Part shown: piece by piece, positions 22,479-32,840 of the stretch
Layout: each line of letters opens with the position of its first letter
How positions within the stretch are numbered: the stretch's first letter is position 1
Notes under the pieces: model-generated
Databases searched by the model: none
The model's input: only the letters and a program-made list of their open reading frames with translations
What the model was told of the DNA's origin: nothing
DNA from: Mytilus trossulus
Taxonomy: Eukaryota; Mollusca; Bivalvia; Mytilida; Mytilidae
Assembly: GCF_036588685.1 (NCBI RefSeq)
Contig: NC_086380.1
Location: 35,044,692 to 35,108,691, forward strand
Length of the DNA stretch: 64,000 nucleotides
Direction of reading: 5' to 3'
Position numbers and translations under genes: made by a program

Positions 22479-23149
22479 ATTTATAATAATTTCTAACTTT
22501 AGAGTCAACCTATAAGCTTTCTTAGTTTCTAGTCTATATTCTTCATTTGTTCTATTTCTAGACTTTTTTTTTTAGATTATTACTGATAAGAAATGATTGT
22601 TTTATTATATGAACTATTTAAATAAACACCATGCCTATACATATCATAAAGTGCTATAACTGAATTGTACATTCACCTTACTATTCTATGACGCACATTA
22701 TTTTTGGATTAATATAATTTCCCAGATGCTCTGTTTTATAAAATACAAGGAAGAACAGAGGTGAAAAAATACCAAGGGAAGTTTCAAAAGTGATTGCCAC
22801 AAGCTGACAAGAGACCAAAACAAAAATGGAACAATACAAGGGCAAATAAAAAAATAAATAGTATTTTCCACAAAAAACACCATGAACCCGACTGAATCAG
22901 GTTTACCTCATGGACTCCAGAACGGTATATATATCCGGCTCCTTATAAAGTGGCACCAGAAGGATTCTGTTAACAGTTTCCTATGTGAGTAATTAACAGG
23001 CTAGCTAGAACATAAAAAATAGTGTTTCAGGAAATCAGATGATCAGTTTATTGACGTTTGAAGCTTAGTTATGGGATGATGAGACTTAAAATTTAGATTT
23101 GATTTTGATTTTTGGTGTTTAAATGCTACTTTTAAGAACCGCTTTTGGG
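22479..23149. other. Non-coding region, nothing recognised
   Basis: AT-rich sequence. The open frame on the minus strand at 22698-22883 overlaps a short SINE-like scrap (GATTGCCACAAGCTGACAAG) and has no splice support. Confidence 0.4.
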
Positions 23150-23350
23150 TTAATTCGTGGCGGCCTGGTTTTATTGGTGTAGGGAGCCGGTGTGCCAGGA
23201 GACAAGCACCGACCTTCATCAACTGACAGTCCTAGTCAATTAAGATTGGAGTCGAGTGCACGAGGACGAGCGGGATTCGAACTCACAACCTGTTGGCTGG
23301 CAAGTGATTACAGTATTAGAACTACTTAGACCGCTCGGCCACCGAGGCTT
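23150..23350 (-). mobile_element. tRNA-derived SINE
   Basis: On the minus strand the element starts GCCTCGGTGGCCGAGCGGTC. It has an A-box-like TGGCCGAGCGG (about 23332-23342) and a B-box-like GTTCGAATCCC (about 23271-23283) spaced as in a Ser/Leu-type tRNA. The variable region has lost cloverleaf pairing. A non-tRNA body follows, with GGTCGGTGCTTGTCTCCTGG and CGGCTCCCTACACC. This is a SINE head rather than a working tRNA gene. Confidence 0.75.
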
Positions 23351-23599
23351 CTTTTTTTAAGAAAAAAACGTGTTTACAATTCAGAGACACCTTTTTAAAC
23401 CTAACCTATTGTGTGCTATGGGGAATAGTGTAAATTATCCTTTTTAAATGTATTAGCTTTTCTAAGGCAGACAATGAAGTAAAGGGGATACTAGTACATT
23501 TACGTTTGAAAATCACTCAATTGCCTTCATTTCAAAGGGGAGATACATTTCTGTATTCTTAAATGTTTTGGGTAATTTTTCCTGACTACTAACATTTTT

Positions 23600-24000
23600 A
23601 TGCTCCATTTATTGACATAATGTTTACTGGTCTGTGTGTCTGTCCTTTCGCCCGTCTGTCTCGCTTCAGGTCAAAGTTTTTGCTCGTAATAATTTTTTTT
23701 TATCAAATTAATTTCAAACAACTTGAAACTTAGTACATATATTCCCATTGATATGATCTTACTGATTTTAATGCCAAATTAGAGTTTTTATCCCATTTTC
23801 ACAATCCACTGAACATAGAAAATTAAGTGCTGATGGGGCATCTGTGTATTATGGACACAATCCTGTTCTAATATTCTCCTATGCCAAGTAAAATCAGAAA
23901 AATTACTCGAGGAAAATTGAAAACGGAAAGTCCCTTATCAGATAGAAAAATCAAAGCTTAAACTTATCAAACGAATTGACAACTGTCATATTCCTGTCTT
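23600..24000. repeat. Two dispersed repeats side by side
   Basis: Bases 23600-23880 are the CGCTTCAGGTCAAAGTTTTT family ending GGACACAATCCTGTT. Bases 23885-24000 are the reverse form of the CAACTGTCATATTCCTG family, which also occurs near 36.45, 62.6 and 63.2 kb. Confidence 0.65.
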
Positions 24001-24019
24001 GTTTTAAGCAAACACTTTA

Positions 24020-24267
24020 GGGAGCTACCATTTGATTTTTATGGGGGGGGGGGGGGGGGTAATGGGCTAGGATGAAAATTTTTGTCCTGCATTTTATTTT
24101 TAGCTGTAATCTCTGTCCTGCCTTTTTATTTTTCACTCTGTACGGTCCTGCCTTTTTTTTTTAGTTTATCCTGACTTTTTTTTACCTAAATTGTCCTGCC
24201 TATTTTTTTCAAATTTCATCCTAGCCCCCCCCCCCCCTCCCCCCATAAAAATCAAAAGGTAGCTCCC
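24020..24267. mobile_element. Foldback MITE with poly-G/poly-C ends and TA target
   Basis: The left end GGGAGCTACCATTTGATTTT then TATG(17) pairs with the right end C(13)TC(6)ATAAAAATCAAAAGG then TAGCTCCC. A TA dinucleotide flanks each end (24018-24019 and 24268-24269), as for Tc1/mariner-type insertion. The interior repeats TCCTGCCTTTTTATTTTT-like units four or five times. Confidence 0.7.
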
Positions 24268-24396
24268 TACGTAGGTAATGGTGGGACCACATTATTTGAA
24301 AAATAAGAAATAAAATGAATAGATCACTTTCGAGTTCATCCGGCACCGGAAAAAACTCGTCAATTATACGCGCCTTTGTGACGTCATTAACCAGAT

Positions 24397-25094
24397 CTCG
24401 CCTGTATCACAGCACTATAAACATTAATCAAGCGTCTTCGTGATCATCAGTGTGCAGGATAAACTAGAAATAAAGTTTTAATTCAGTAGGTACTTAATTC
24501 AAATATCCTAAAACAGCGGTGCAGATTCGCAATTATGAGAATTTAGTTTGCCGAATAATTCGTGCAATATAGCTTTATAGTTTATCAATCACACGCACAA
24601 CATTGAAACGGAAGTCATTACGTACCTACATTTAAACGCACGTTTTTGACGGAACTGCATCGAACTCGAAAGTTGTCTATTAATTAAACAATAGTTGACC
24701 GAATAAGAATATTTTTAAAGGACATGTGGACCAGCATATAATAGGGGCTCGCCTGTATCACAGCACTATAAACATTAATCAAGCGTCTTTGTGATCATCA
24801 GTGTGCAGGATAAACTAGAAATACAGTTTTAATTCAGTAGGTCCTTAATTCAAATATCCTAAAACAGCGGTGCAGATTCGCAATTATGAGAATTTAGTTT
24901 GCCGAATAATTCGTGCAATATAGCTTTATAGTTTATCAATCACACGCACAACATTGAAACGGAAGTCATTACGTACCTACATTTAAACGCACGTTTTTGA
25001 CGGAACTGCATCGAACTCGAAAGTTGTCTATTAATTAAACAATAGTTGACCGAATAAGAATATTTTTAAAGGACATGTGGACCAGCATATAATA
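24397..25094. repeat. 351-bp tandem duplication, nearly identical
   Basis: The block 24397-24743 recurs at 24748-25094. By eye there are about three base changes (gtcttcg/gtctttg, aataaag/aatacag, ggtactt/ggtcctt). It contains TCACAGCACTATAAACATTA and GAACTGCATCGAACTCG. There is no convincing open frame. The sequence is more GC-balanced than its surroundings, and I cannot say what it is. Confidence 0.9.
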
Positions 25095-26277
25095 TTTACT
25101 TGGTCGAAATATTGCATTAGTTTCCTTCTCAGATATAAATAGGAAGATTTGGTATGATTGCCAATAAGACAATTATCAACTAGAGTTAAAATGTTTAAGA
25201 TATCAACAATGTTTTTAAGCATAAATCTGAATGTAACTAATATTCATAGACATTGATTTACAGTTACTAAAACAATTGGAGTTGTGAAGAAAATGTAAGG
25301 TAATAAGAAAATAATATCATCAAAACTATGTCATGATTCAGACAACTGGGAAGCACTGTTAAAGAAAAACAAATTTTACAATACAAGAAAATATAAAAAG
25401 CACAATATTAAAAGAAGACAAAAGATTTCATGTAAATGGGGAAGGCACATACAGGGTTTAAGGTTGCCTCAAAACAACCATTTACCTTGCATTAACAGGT
25501 TTTTTGGAAAGTACTTTTGTTTGCGTCTTTAATATGTAGTCGAGCCATAAACACATATTCCGAGACCACTTTTGATCTACTTTATTTAATAATGCTGTCT
25601 TCTCTAATATCTCGGAACAAAGGACACCGATCTTTATGCCAGCTGAGTCTTGAATTCACTATTTGTATAATGATTTCCTTTACAAAAGGTAGAAATCTAT
25701 ATCGTGTTTAAAAAATCTTAAAAATATCAAAGGTTCTCATCTGGCATATGCCCATTGTCCTTGAATAATTGTCAGTAGTTGAAACACTATAAAACACGAG
25801 TGGACACGCGAAGATGTCTAGCCTGCTTAAGTTCACTACAGATATGACATTACCGTAACATTATCGATGATCAATTAAAGTAAGATCCATGTCAACTGAA
25901 CACTGCCAAATAAACAAACACACATAACAAACACTTCAAAACTAATTGCAGTTGACACATTTCTTTTCGTGTCTTAGAAATGTCTTAACGATAACATAAT
26001 TTGACCTTGAACAATTGCTATGAGATAAGATCCGGCCTGTCAAAAAGTTTACTTATTATGTCTATAGTATCGATTCAAAATTTCTTTTCAAAATTAGAAG
26101 TTATCTCAGTTTGAGTTGACTACCATACAGATCTATTAAAATTTTCTACCGTTAAAAATGATTCACATAATAATGATACAAACTTATTTCAGAGTTTTCT
26201 CTTCCTCATTATAGATTGTACATTTAAATAGTTTTGTATTCATTGCTTTTAAAGTCATAAGAATAATAATAAAAAAA
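25095..26277. other. Non-coding region
   Basis: Only a short SINE-like scrap (GGAAGATTTGGTATGATTGC) near 25140 is recognisable. The open frame 25517-25711 has no splice or family support. Confidence 0.4.
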
Positions 26278-26606
26278 ATATTGCATATGTTTTTTTATAA
26301 CTCAACGAATAGTTTTCAATATAAAACTTATGTACATATACTTTTTTTGGAAGAAATTTGTTCATATTTAGAAGAAGCAATTCCCCGACAAATTTTCTGT
26401 TTGCAAAACACGAACTTCAATTACCTGCCATATTTTCACACCACTGACCGATTAAAAATAAATTGACGATTTTACGAAATTTATGCGAAAAAAATGGTAA
26501 AATCGTGCACAGAAAGAAGACTAAGTTTATGATGTTTGTATGCATTGGTTCAAGAACTAAAATAACATTATTTTTCACCGGTCACTCGTTTCATATGACT
26601 TTTAAT
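26278..26606 (+). pseudogene. Decayed partial copy of the 5.6-kb exon and its flanks
   Basis: Bases 26278-26606 align with 5455-5970. Shared text includes ATGTTTTTATAACTCAA(T/C), GAAGCAATTCCCCGACA, TTACCTGCCATATTTTCACA, AAATCGTGCACAGAA and GATGTTTGTATGCATTGGTT. The copy lacks about 165 bases of the exon (roughly 5611-5775) and has lost the pyrimidine tract and AG acceptor: the match runs AGAAGAAGCAATTCCCC without TTTCCAG. It is in the same orientation as the source, 5 kb past the end of the putative gene. The resulting frame stops early, so this is a non-functional duplicate. Confidence 0.8.
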
Positions 26607-27239
26607 ATTACCATATATTCAAGTGTTTGCCTGATTGAAGTAAATGCAGTACAAAAAAGTTGATGTAAAGTAGGATCGGGGGTTGCTCAGTATAATACGT
26701 TTTGAATTAAGACAATACGTACATATTTTTCAAATTCATTCTTTTATGTTAAAAAAAATTACTCAACTCAATTTTAAAAAGTAAACTGACATTTATTTTA
26801 GGCACAGGTCTGCATTGGTGTTTTACAAATTGGTATAAACTGAATAAAACTACTCCATGGGTAAATGAAACTGCCAGGGACCGTAGTAGGGTACATAATG
26901 TCTGTTTTTGTTTTTGTTTAATTTTTACGGTATTTTTATCTTTTAAAATAAAAATCGCATGGCAATGATTTTACTCTCGACAATTTCTATAATTAAATGA
27001 TTTCTCTACTCTGTACATTGTTCATCTCTATATTCAGTTTTGTATATTCCAAATTCTTCTATATACAACAATTATTCTGTATACTTTCACACCTTACCAT
27101 TCTCTATTTTTTATAATTTCACTTATTTGTACCAATTCGTTTATTTTTTGTGCCATTCAGGAATGAATTATTGGAATGATATGAAGTGCATATAAACCAT
27201 GTTAGACAGAGATTTACACATTACAATCATCCAACTCAC
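26607..27239. other. Non-coding region, nothing recognised
   Basis: AT-rich, no repeat family recognised and no supported exon. Confidence 0.35.
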
Positions 27240-28340
27240 AAATTAAGGTACTATCGAAAAAAAAAGTACAGGAGAAGCAAATCAAACCACAAAATCTTAA
27301 TATTGATCAATGTATTATTAAAACTAGGTCATATGAAACAATGCTAGACAAACATGTACTTGTAATCTTTCCATACACCAAATTTTGTGGCCCTTTCAAT
27401 AAACCGGATTAAACCACAAAATCTTATCATTGATCAATGTATCATTTAAATGAGGTTAAGGTCATGAGAACAATGCTAGACAAACGAGTACACCCTGTAA
27501 TCATTCCATACACCACTACAGTGGCCTTATCGATAACAGTACATGAGAAACAGACCAAACCACAATATTGACAAGTGAATCCTGAGAATAAGGTCAAGGT
27601 CATATGAACCATGCATACAAACATTTCTCGCTACATTGAACACCTGTTTGTGACCTCCTGCTGTTGTTTTTTTCTATGGTCGGGTTGTTGTCTCTTTGAC
27701 ACATTCCCCATTTCCATTCTCAATTTTAAACATGTACACCTTACAATCATTCCACACGCCATATATAGTTGACCTATTACTGCAAGGTATCTGATATATT
27801 GACAAAATAACAGAACTTATCATTAACCAGTGAACCATGAAAATACATCCAAGGTCATTTGAACCCTCCATTACAGTCCCGTACATCTTTTAATCTTTCC
27901 TTCGTATGCCTATAAGGCTGGCTGAAAATAACAATGTGCATATCATATGTATTATATAATGGCAATTCAGGTTGCACTTAAAAGAATTATTGATTCATTC
28001 ATATATGAACAAAAATTGACATATTGCTTAGAATATCTGACAAGTAGACTAAACGATAGAAAAACCTTGTTCAATGAACAATGAAATTAAAGTCGCCGTC
28101 AAATGAAATCTGCCAATCCGACATTTCATACACCCAATATAAGTTACCTCATGCTCATATTATATGAGATACTGAGATGACCCCGTAGCTTGAACCTTGA
28201 TCACTGGTCCATGGAATGAGACCAAGGTCAGATGAATACTACTCGACGGATAGGTATGCGCTAGAAGGAACTTGTATACCCAATATATTTATCCTTTTAC
28301 TCATAGTAACTGAGTACTTCACTTAATGGTTCGATAAATT
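27240..28340 (-). repeat. Reverse-oriented copies of the 4.74-6.1-kb repeat, with a nested repeat
   Basis: Units carry CCATACACCAAATTTTGTGG, GACCAAACCACAATATTGAC and AAGGTCATATGAACCATGC, the reverse complement of the 4.7-5.4-kb units. A block at about 27628-27727 (TCTCGCTACATTGAACACC to CCATTTCCATTCTCAATTTTA) belongs to the GGGGCCAGCTGAAGG family and interrupts a unit. The open frames on the minus strand here are repeat translations. Confidence 0.7.
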
Positions 28341-29300
28341 CTAGCTTCGTTACGTGTGTATTTAAGTCTAGACGGCTTCTAAATAGATATGGAGTTGACC
28401 TCGTAAAACCTCCGATGATCATATAACGTATCAAATATATACATGTATATAAATATAAATAAATTAAGCGAAATCGTGCATTTGGTTTTGTTTAGGTCTA
28501 TTTAATTCCATATTAAAATATATGTTAATGTTGTTATCTGTATATAAGAACAATTTTTTGTCGAACGAATCAGTTAATGAAATAATTTACCTTTGTTTCA
28601 CTTTCAATATTGACATTATTTTCCTTTAAAAGACTGATCATGCACGAATGGTGCGGTTTCCATCTATAACTAAGGGGTTAAATTGAAGTAAATAAGGATT
28701 CAATGAGGTCGAATGATTCACTTGCAAGCTAATAATTAATTTTCAACGTTTCTTCGCTTACTTTGTCAAAATTGGCCCATACTTTCTGCTAAAAGTTAAA
28801 TATTATTCAACTATTTCACTTTTATTATTGATTGAACCAAAATATTCATATTTTAGATTTTCAATATATATCTCGTAGCTAGTGCCCCTTTAATATTACA
28901 ACGGTAATTTTTTGTAAGCCGATTCTAAAAATGAGGCCAAAAACAATTTACAAATGGCAGAAGAAAACTTCCGTAATATAAGGTATTTGCATGCAAAATA
29001 AAATGCACCTAGATCTTCCTATACTGTTTGTTTTTTTGTCTGTATGTATGTGCATTTACTTATGTTCCAATTGTCGTCGACATGGTTGACATTGTATCGT
29101 TTGTTCAATGATTCTCATCCAACAAATAAATTTAAAAGGATTCTACCTTGAATACAGCGGATTATATAAATTTCAGAAATTATACTTTATTAGCTACATC
29201 ATTGCACCCAAAAAATTAAACAAGAAATAAGATCTTTCTCGGTATCTATTTTTTTTTTACAAAGGACAGAATATGGTTAACTTAATTTTTACATGTTTAC
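28341..29300. other. Non-coding region upstream of the Ly6 gene
   Basis: No gene and no repeat family I recognise. The last part (AATAAGATCTTTCTC near 29225) has a counterpart before the second Ly6 copy (AATAAGATCTGTCTC near 37702), so the duplication includes upstream sequence. Confidence 0.45.
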
Positions 29301-29304
29301 TATA

Positions 29305-29315
29305 TTTATAAAAAC
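29305..29315 (+). promoter_or_regulatory. Candidate TATA box of the Ly6-like gene
   Basis: TTTATAAAAAC lies 71-81 bases before the ATG at 29386, a suitable place for a core promoter with a 40-50-base leader. The matching stretch before the second copy reads TTTTTAAATAA, so the element looks weakened there. The assignment rests on position only. Confidence 0.35.
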
Positions 29316-29385
29316 TAGTGATTCGAAACAATTCACTAACGGCTCGGTGTTTTTCTTCGAATTATCAATTTAAAACTTCGTCAAA

Positions 29386-32300
29386 ATGAAGACAGTTTGG
29401 ATCATAGGACATCTATTCTTCGTTGTTTTTATTTTCGGTAAGTTTTTAAGTTTCGAACCGAGTATTCAAGTGTTCTGTACACGATTGTTCAAATAATTTG
29501 ATTATAGCAAAACGGAATCACCACGCCGTTTGAAAAACTCAGATTTTTGTTTCTCTGTCAATTTATCAATGTTTTCAATCATTTTCTTAATATTATTAAT
29601 TGATCTACACCAGATATATATGAGATGCTGTGTCTCAGCACATACAAGTTTTTGTAACAATTTGTTTCTCCTTATTTATATAACAAAAACAAAGTTCATT
29701 TCAAACCAAGCTTTTCACAAAACAAACTTCAGTGATCGGAAGACGAATAGTGAAACACTGAAGTCTAGAAAACTATTTACAGACACTGACTCATCTGTTA
29801 AAAGAAATTTTTATTAGGAAAAAGATTTTGATATGATCAAAAACAAATGTTCCGATTCAGCATTTACTTTTGCACAAAGCACTAACATTTTTCAGTTTTT
29901 CGAAGCTCTTATTCAAATTTTTGTTTTGAAAATTTAACGGCGTTAGTTACGGCAAATCTGGATTCAGAATAAAAAAATTTGTCATCTGCTTGACCAAAAT
30001 TTTGTATTTCTTCATCCAATTGGGGATCAGAATATTTTTAAGGAAAAAAATACCCCCCCCCCCCTTTTTGAAGTTAAATGGTCGTTTTCTAAAGTGAAAA
30101 TGTTAAGCCTTTTAAACGAGGATGAACAGTTCTTCTTTGCGTGGATTAAATAATTTTATAATGTGTGGGTATATATTAATTTGCTTTAAAATTTAAAAAA
30201 CTTCTTATCCATCATTTGAATTTATAATTGCATTTTACAATAGGTGCAATACAAATTCATCAGAATGAATAATACATGTAAAAAGCTTTTTGTAGGTGTA
30301 TTGTGTGTTCTTTTTTATTTGTACCATTCATATTCTGTCAATCGTATTCTTTTTTTCCTTCAGCTTTTGTACTTGTTTAAAAATTGATTGTTATACCTTG
30401 TGTGCCTATGGGTAAGAACAAAGTATCTTCTATTCTATATGATATGCCCTTACACATGCACTAAAAATAAACTGTACGATAAAAAGAATACAAATTCCAA
30501 GAATAACAATACGTGGAAAAATATTTTCTTTTCAAATGATTATTCTTTTAACAAAGACGTTATCACATTTGATACTGCTTTATATTTTATTCGTGTTTAA
30601 GTTTAGTTTGAGGATTTTAAATTCAAAATGTATTGTTTATTTGTTTGTTTTTTTATCTTATCCATGTTATTGTTTTAACTTTAATTTTTTATGAATATTA
30701 ATGTAAAAAAACTAATCTTTAAAAATAGCTATTCTAAAAATTATAACTTCTTGAATTGAATTTTAAAGAAAATATAAATCACATAGGCATTCAAACTTAA
30801 ATATGTTGCAGTCGCAGTCGTTTTCTCACTTTGTATATACAAGAGACAGATCATGTGCTTTTAAATTAGGTAAATGTCAAATTTTTAACTAACAATATTA
30901 TAAAATAGCAACAATTCTTTAGTAATCGACAATCATGCATCCAACACTTTTTGGCTTGACCGTTAAATTCCCTCAAACCTTTTTTTAATATTTTTTTTAA
31001 AAATAAATTAAAGATGGCTCGCTTCTATATAAGCATATTTAAAACTTATCTGATCGAAACGAAACTACGGGGGCGGTACTATTGTAATCGTTTCGAAATT
31101 AAAGTAATATTAAATGATATAATTCTTGAATATTTCAGAAACAAAATGTGAAACTCGAATGTGTTTTGCCTGCATGGACTCTTCCAACGCAGAAGGTAAA
31201 AATGACTGTCAGGTAAACACCGGAAGGATGGAAGAGCTACACACTAAGCTAATGTATGAATATAAAAACAATACAGATGTTTTTATGAGAGATTATAAGA
31301 ATGATCCGTACGTACAGAATTGTAGTGCTTTGGCTGGACATAACTATTGTTGCGTAGAGGAATATGAAGGAGGGGGTATGTTTTTAAACAAAAACAATTT
31401 TACAGTCTTAATATATAATATAGTATAATTTCCTTTACACTCAGAGGTCCTTTTTTCAAGTTTTCCTAAGATGTTATGTTTTCTTTATTATTAAGACATT
31501 TTTTTATCATTAATTTGTGAAGTTTAACCGTTTCTATCATTACTAAGATATATAAAAAAAAAATTAGGGGGGACGGGGGAGATACCAAGTGAAGAAAAAT
31601 AAATTCAAAGAAAACGAACAACATCATGGTCGAAAAACAAACGAGGAAAATACAATTTACCAAGTGAAGAAAAACAAAGTCAAAGAAAATGAACAACATA
31701 ATGGTCGAAAGACAAACGAGGAAAATACTGACAACAGCCTACAAAACATACAAGATAGAACTATATATTGAGCAATACGAAATCGACCAAAAATAAATCA
31801 AACGAGTTAAAGTGGAACAATGAAATGTTTTGCATTACAAGCATGCACCACCGTGAACGCTACAGGTGTTCTTTCATTCTGAAACTCCCGATAAATCAGG
31901 AAGTTAAAGACAAATTATTCTTTTCAGATCTGCCAGAAAAAAAATGTTCTTTATATTTTGTTTTCACTTAGGCTAGGTAAATGCTTTGAAATTATCCCAT
32001 ATAATTGGTCCCCTGACCTCGTTGTCGATTTAAAGCGCCAGCCTAAATTAACAGTGTAATATTTTATAAAAAGTACTCTAATATAACCTTGATGTTAGTA
32101 GAAACAAAAGGTTGACATTATCATCCTCTGAGGAACAAATGACAATAGTAGTTAGCCTGCCTATTCTATGGTGACATGTCTGTGGAACAAAATCGTGATA
32201 AAAAATAACTGATCAATGTTTTCTTGTTAGAAATTCAATCTTATTATCATCTAAAAATCCCCAATGAGGGATACGTGACGACATTAAAGAAACACAACTT

Positions 32301-32610
32301 ATTCAAATTGCATATTAACGATGTAAAATAAGTAAGGGTTTTCTATATTTCAGGATTTGTGAAAGCGTATATCAGAACATGTTGCGATGGCATTAATTGG
32401 TCGTTTAATACAACAGTTTTCAAAAAGCTGAAGAATATCCAAACCAGCAACGATTCTTTGTGTGAATATCGTTTAGACAGTGAAACAACCACATGTGTTT
32501 CAATGTGTCGGGGAAATTTCTGTAATGGGCCAATCGCTGCAGCAGATAATTTACATATAACATACATAACTTTTATAGGCACTTATATGTTATATCAGTT
32601 ATTTTTTTAA
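29386..32610 (+). CDS. Ly6/uPAR-like (three-finger) protein, predicted GPI-anchored
   Basis: Exons are 29386-29437, 31139-31375 and 32354-32610, with donors GTAAGT and GTATGT and acceptors TATTTCAG and TATTTCAG; phases 1 and 1 match. The product is 181 residues. Residues 1-17 (MKTVWIIGHLFFVVFIF) form a signal peptide. Thirteen cysteines (21, 26, 29, 41, 79, 88, 89, 106, 107, 133, 144, 148, 153) include the early CxxC pair (CFAC, 26-29) and the closing CN (153-154) typical of LU domains. Residues 163-181 are a hydrophobic tail without charged residues after it, fitting a GPI signal. Sequons NNT, NCS, NWS, NTT and NDS suggest glycosylation. It may act as a surface adaptor or receptor like other Ly6 proteins (for example the quiver/sleepless type), but the partner is unknown. 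AATAAA lies at 32835-32840. Confidence 0.85.
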
Positions 32611-32758
32611 ACAAAGTATAATTTCCTTTACACTCAGAGGTCATTTTTTTCGAGTTTTACTAAGATGTTATGTTTTCTTTATTATTAAGACAAATTTTGT
32701 TTATCTTTTTTTTATCATTAATTTGTGAAGTTTAACCTTTTCAATCATTACTAAGATA
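31422..32758. repeat. Direct repeat of about 135 bp on both sides of Ly6 exon 3
   Basis: Bases 31422-31552 (AGTATAATTTCCTTTACACT to ATCATTACTAAGATA) recur at 32615-32758 with few changes. The first copy is in intron 2, the second begins five bases after the stop codon and forms the 3' UTR. Between them, 31583-31735 also holds a short tandem repeat of about 75 bases (CCAAGTGAAGAAAAA unit). Confidence 0.85.
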
Positions 32759-32840
32759 AATATTTGTATCTATTATCTATATAACATGATATATATTGTC
32801 AGCTATTTTTTCAAATTTATATGATTTGCAATTTAATAAA

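Noticed and set aside
23270..23350. Working tRNA gene (Ser/Leu type)
   Set aside because: A and B boxes are present, but acceptor pairing and the anticodon region do not form a proper cloverleaf, and a SINE body follows.
31589..31771. Lys/Asn-rich small ORF in Ly6 intron 2
   Set aside because: Translation of a 75-base tandem repeat within the intron.
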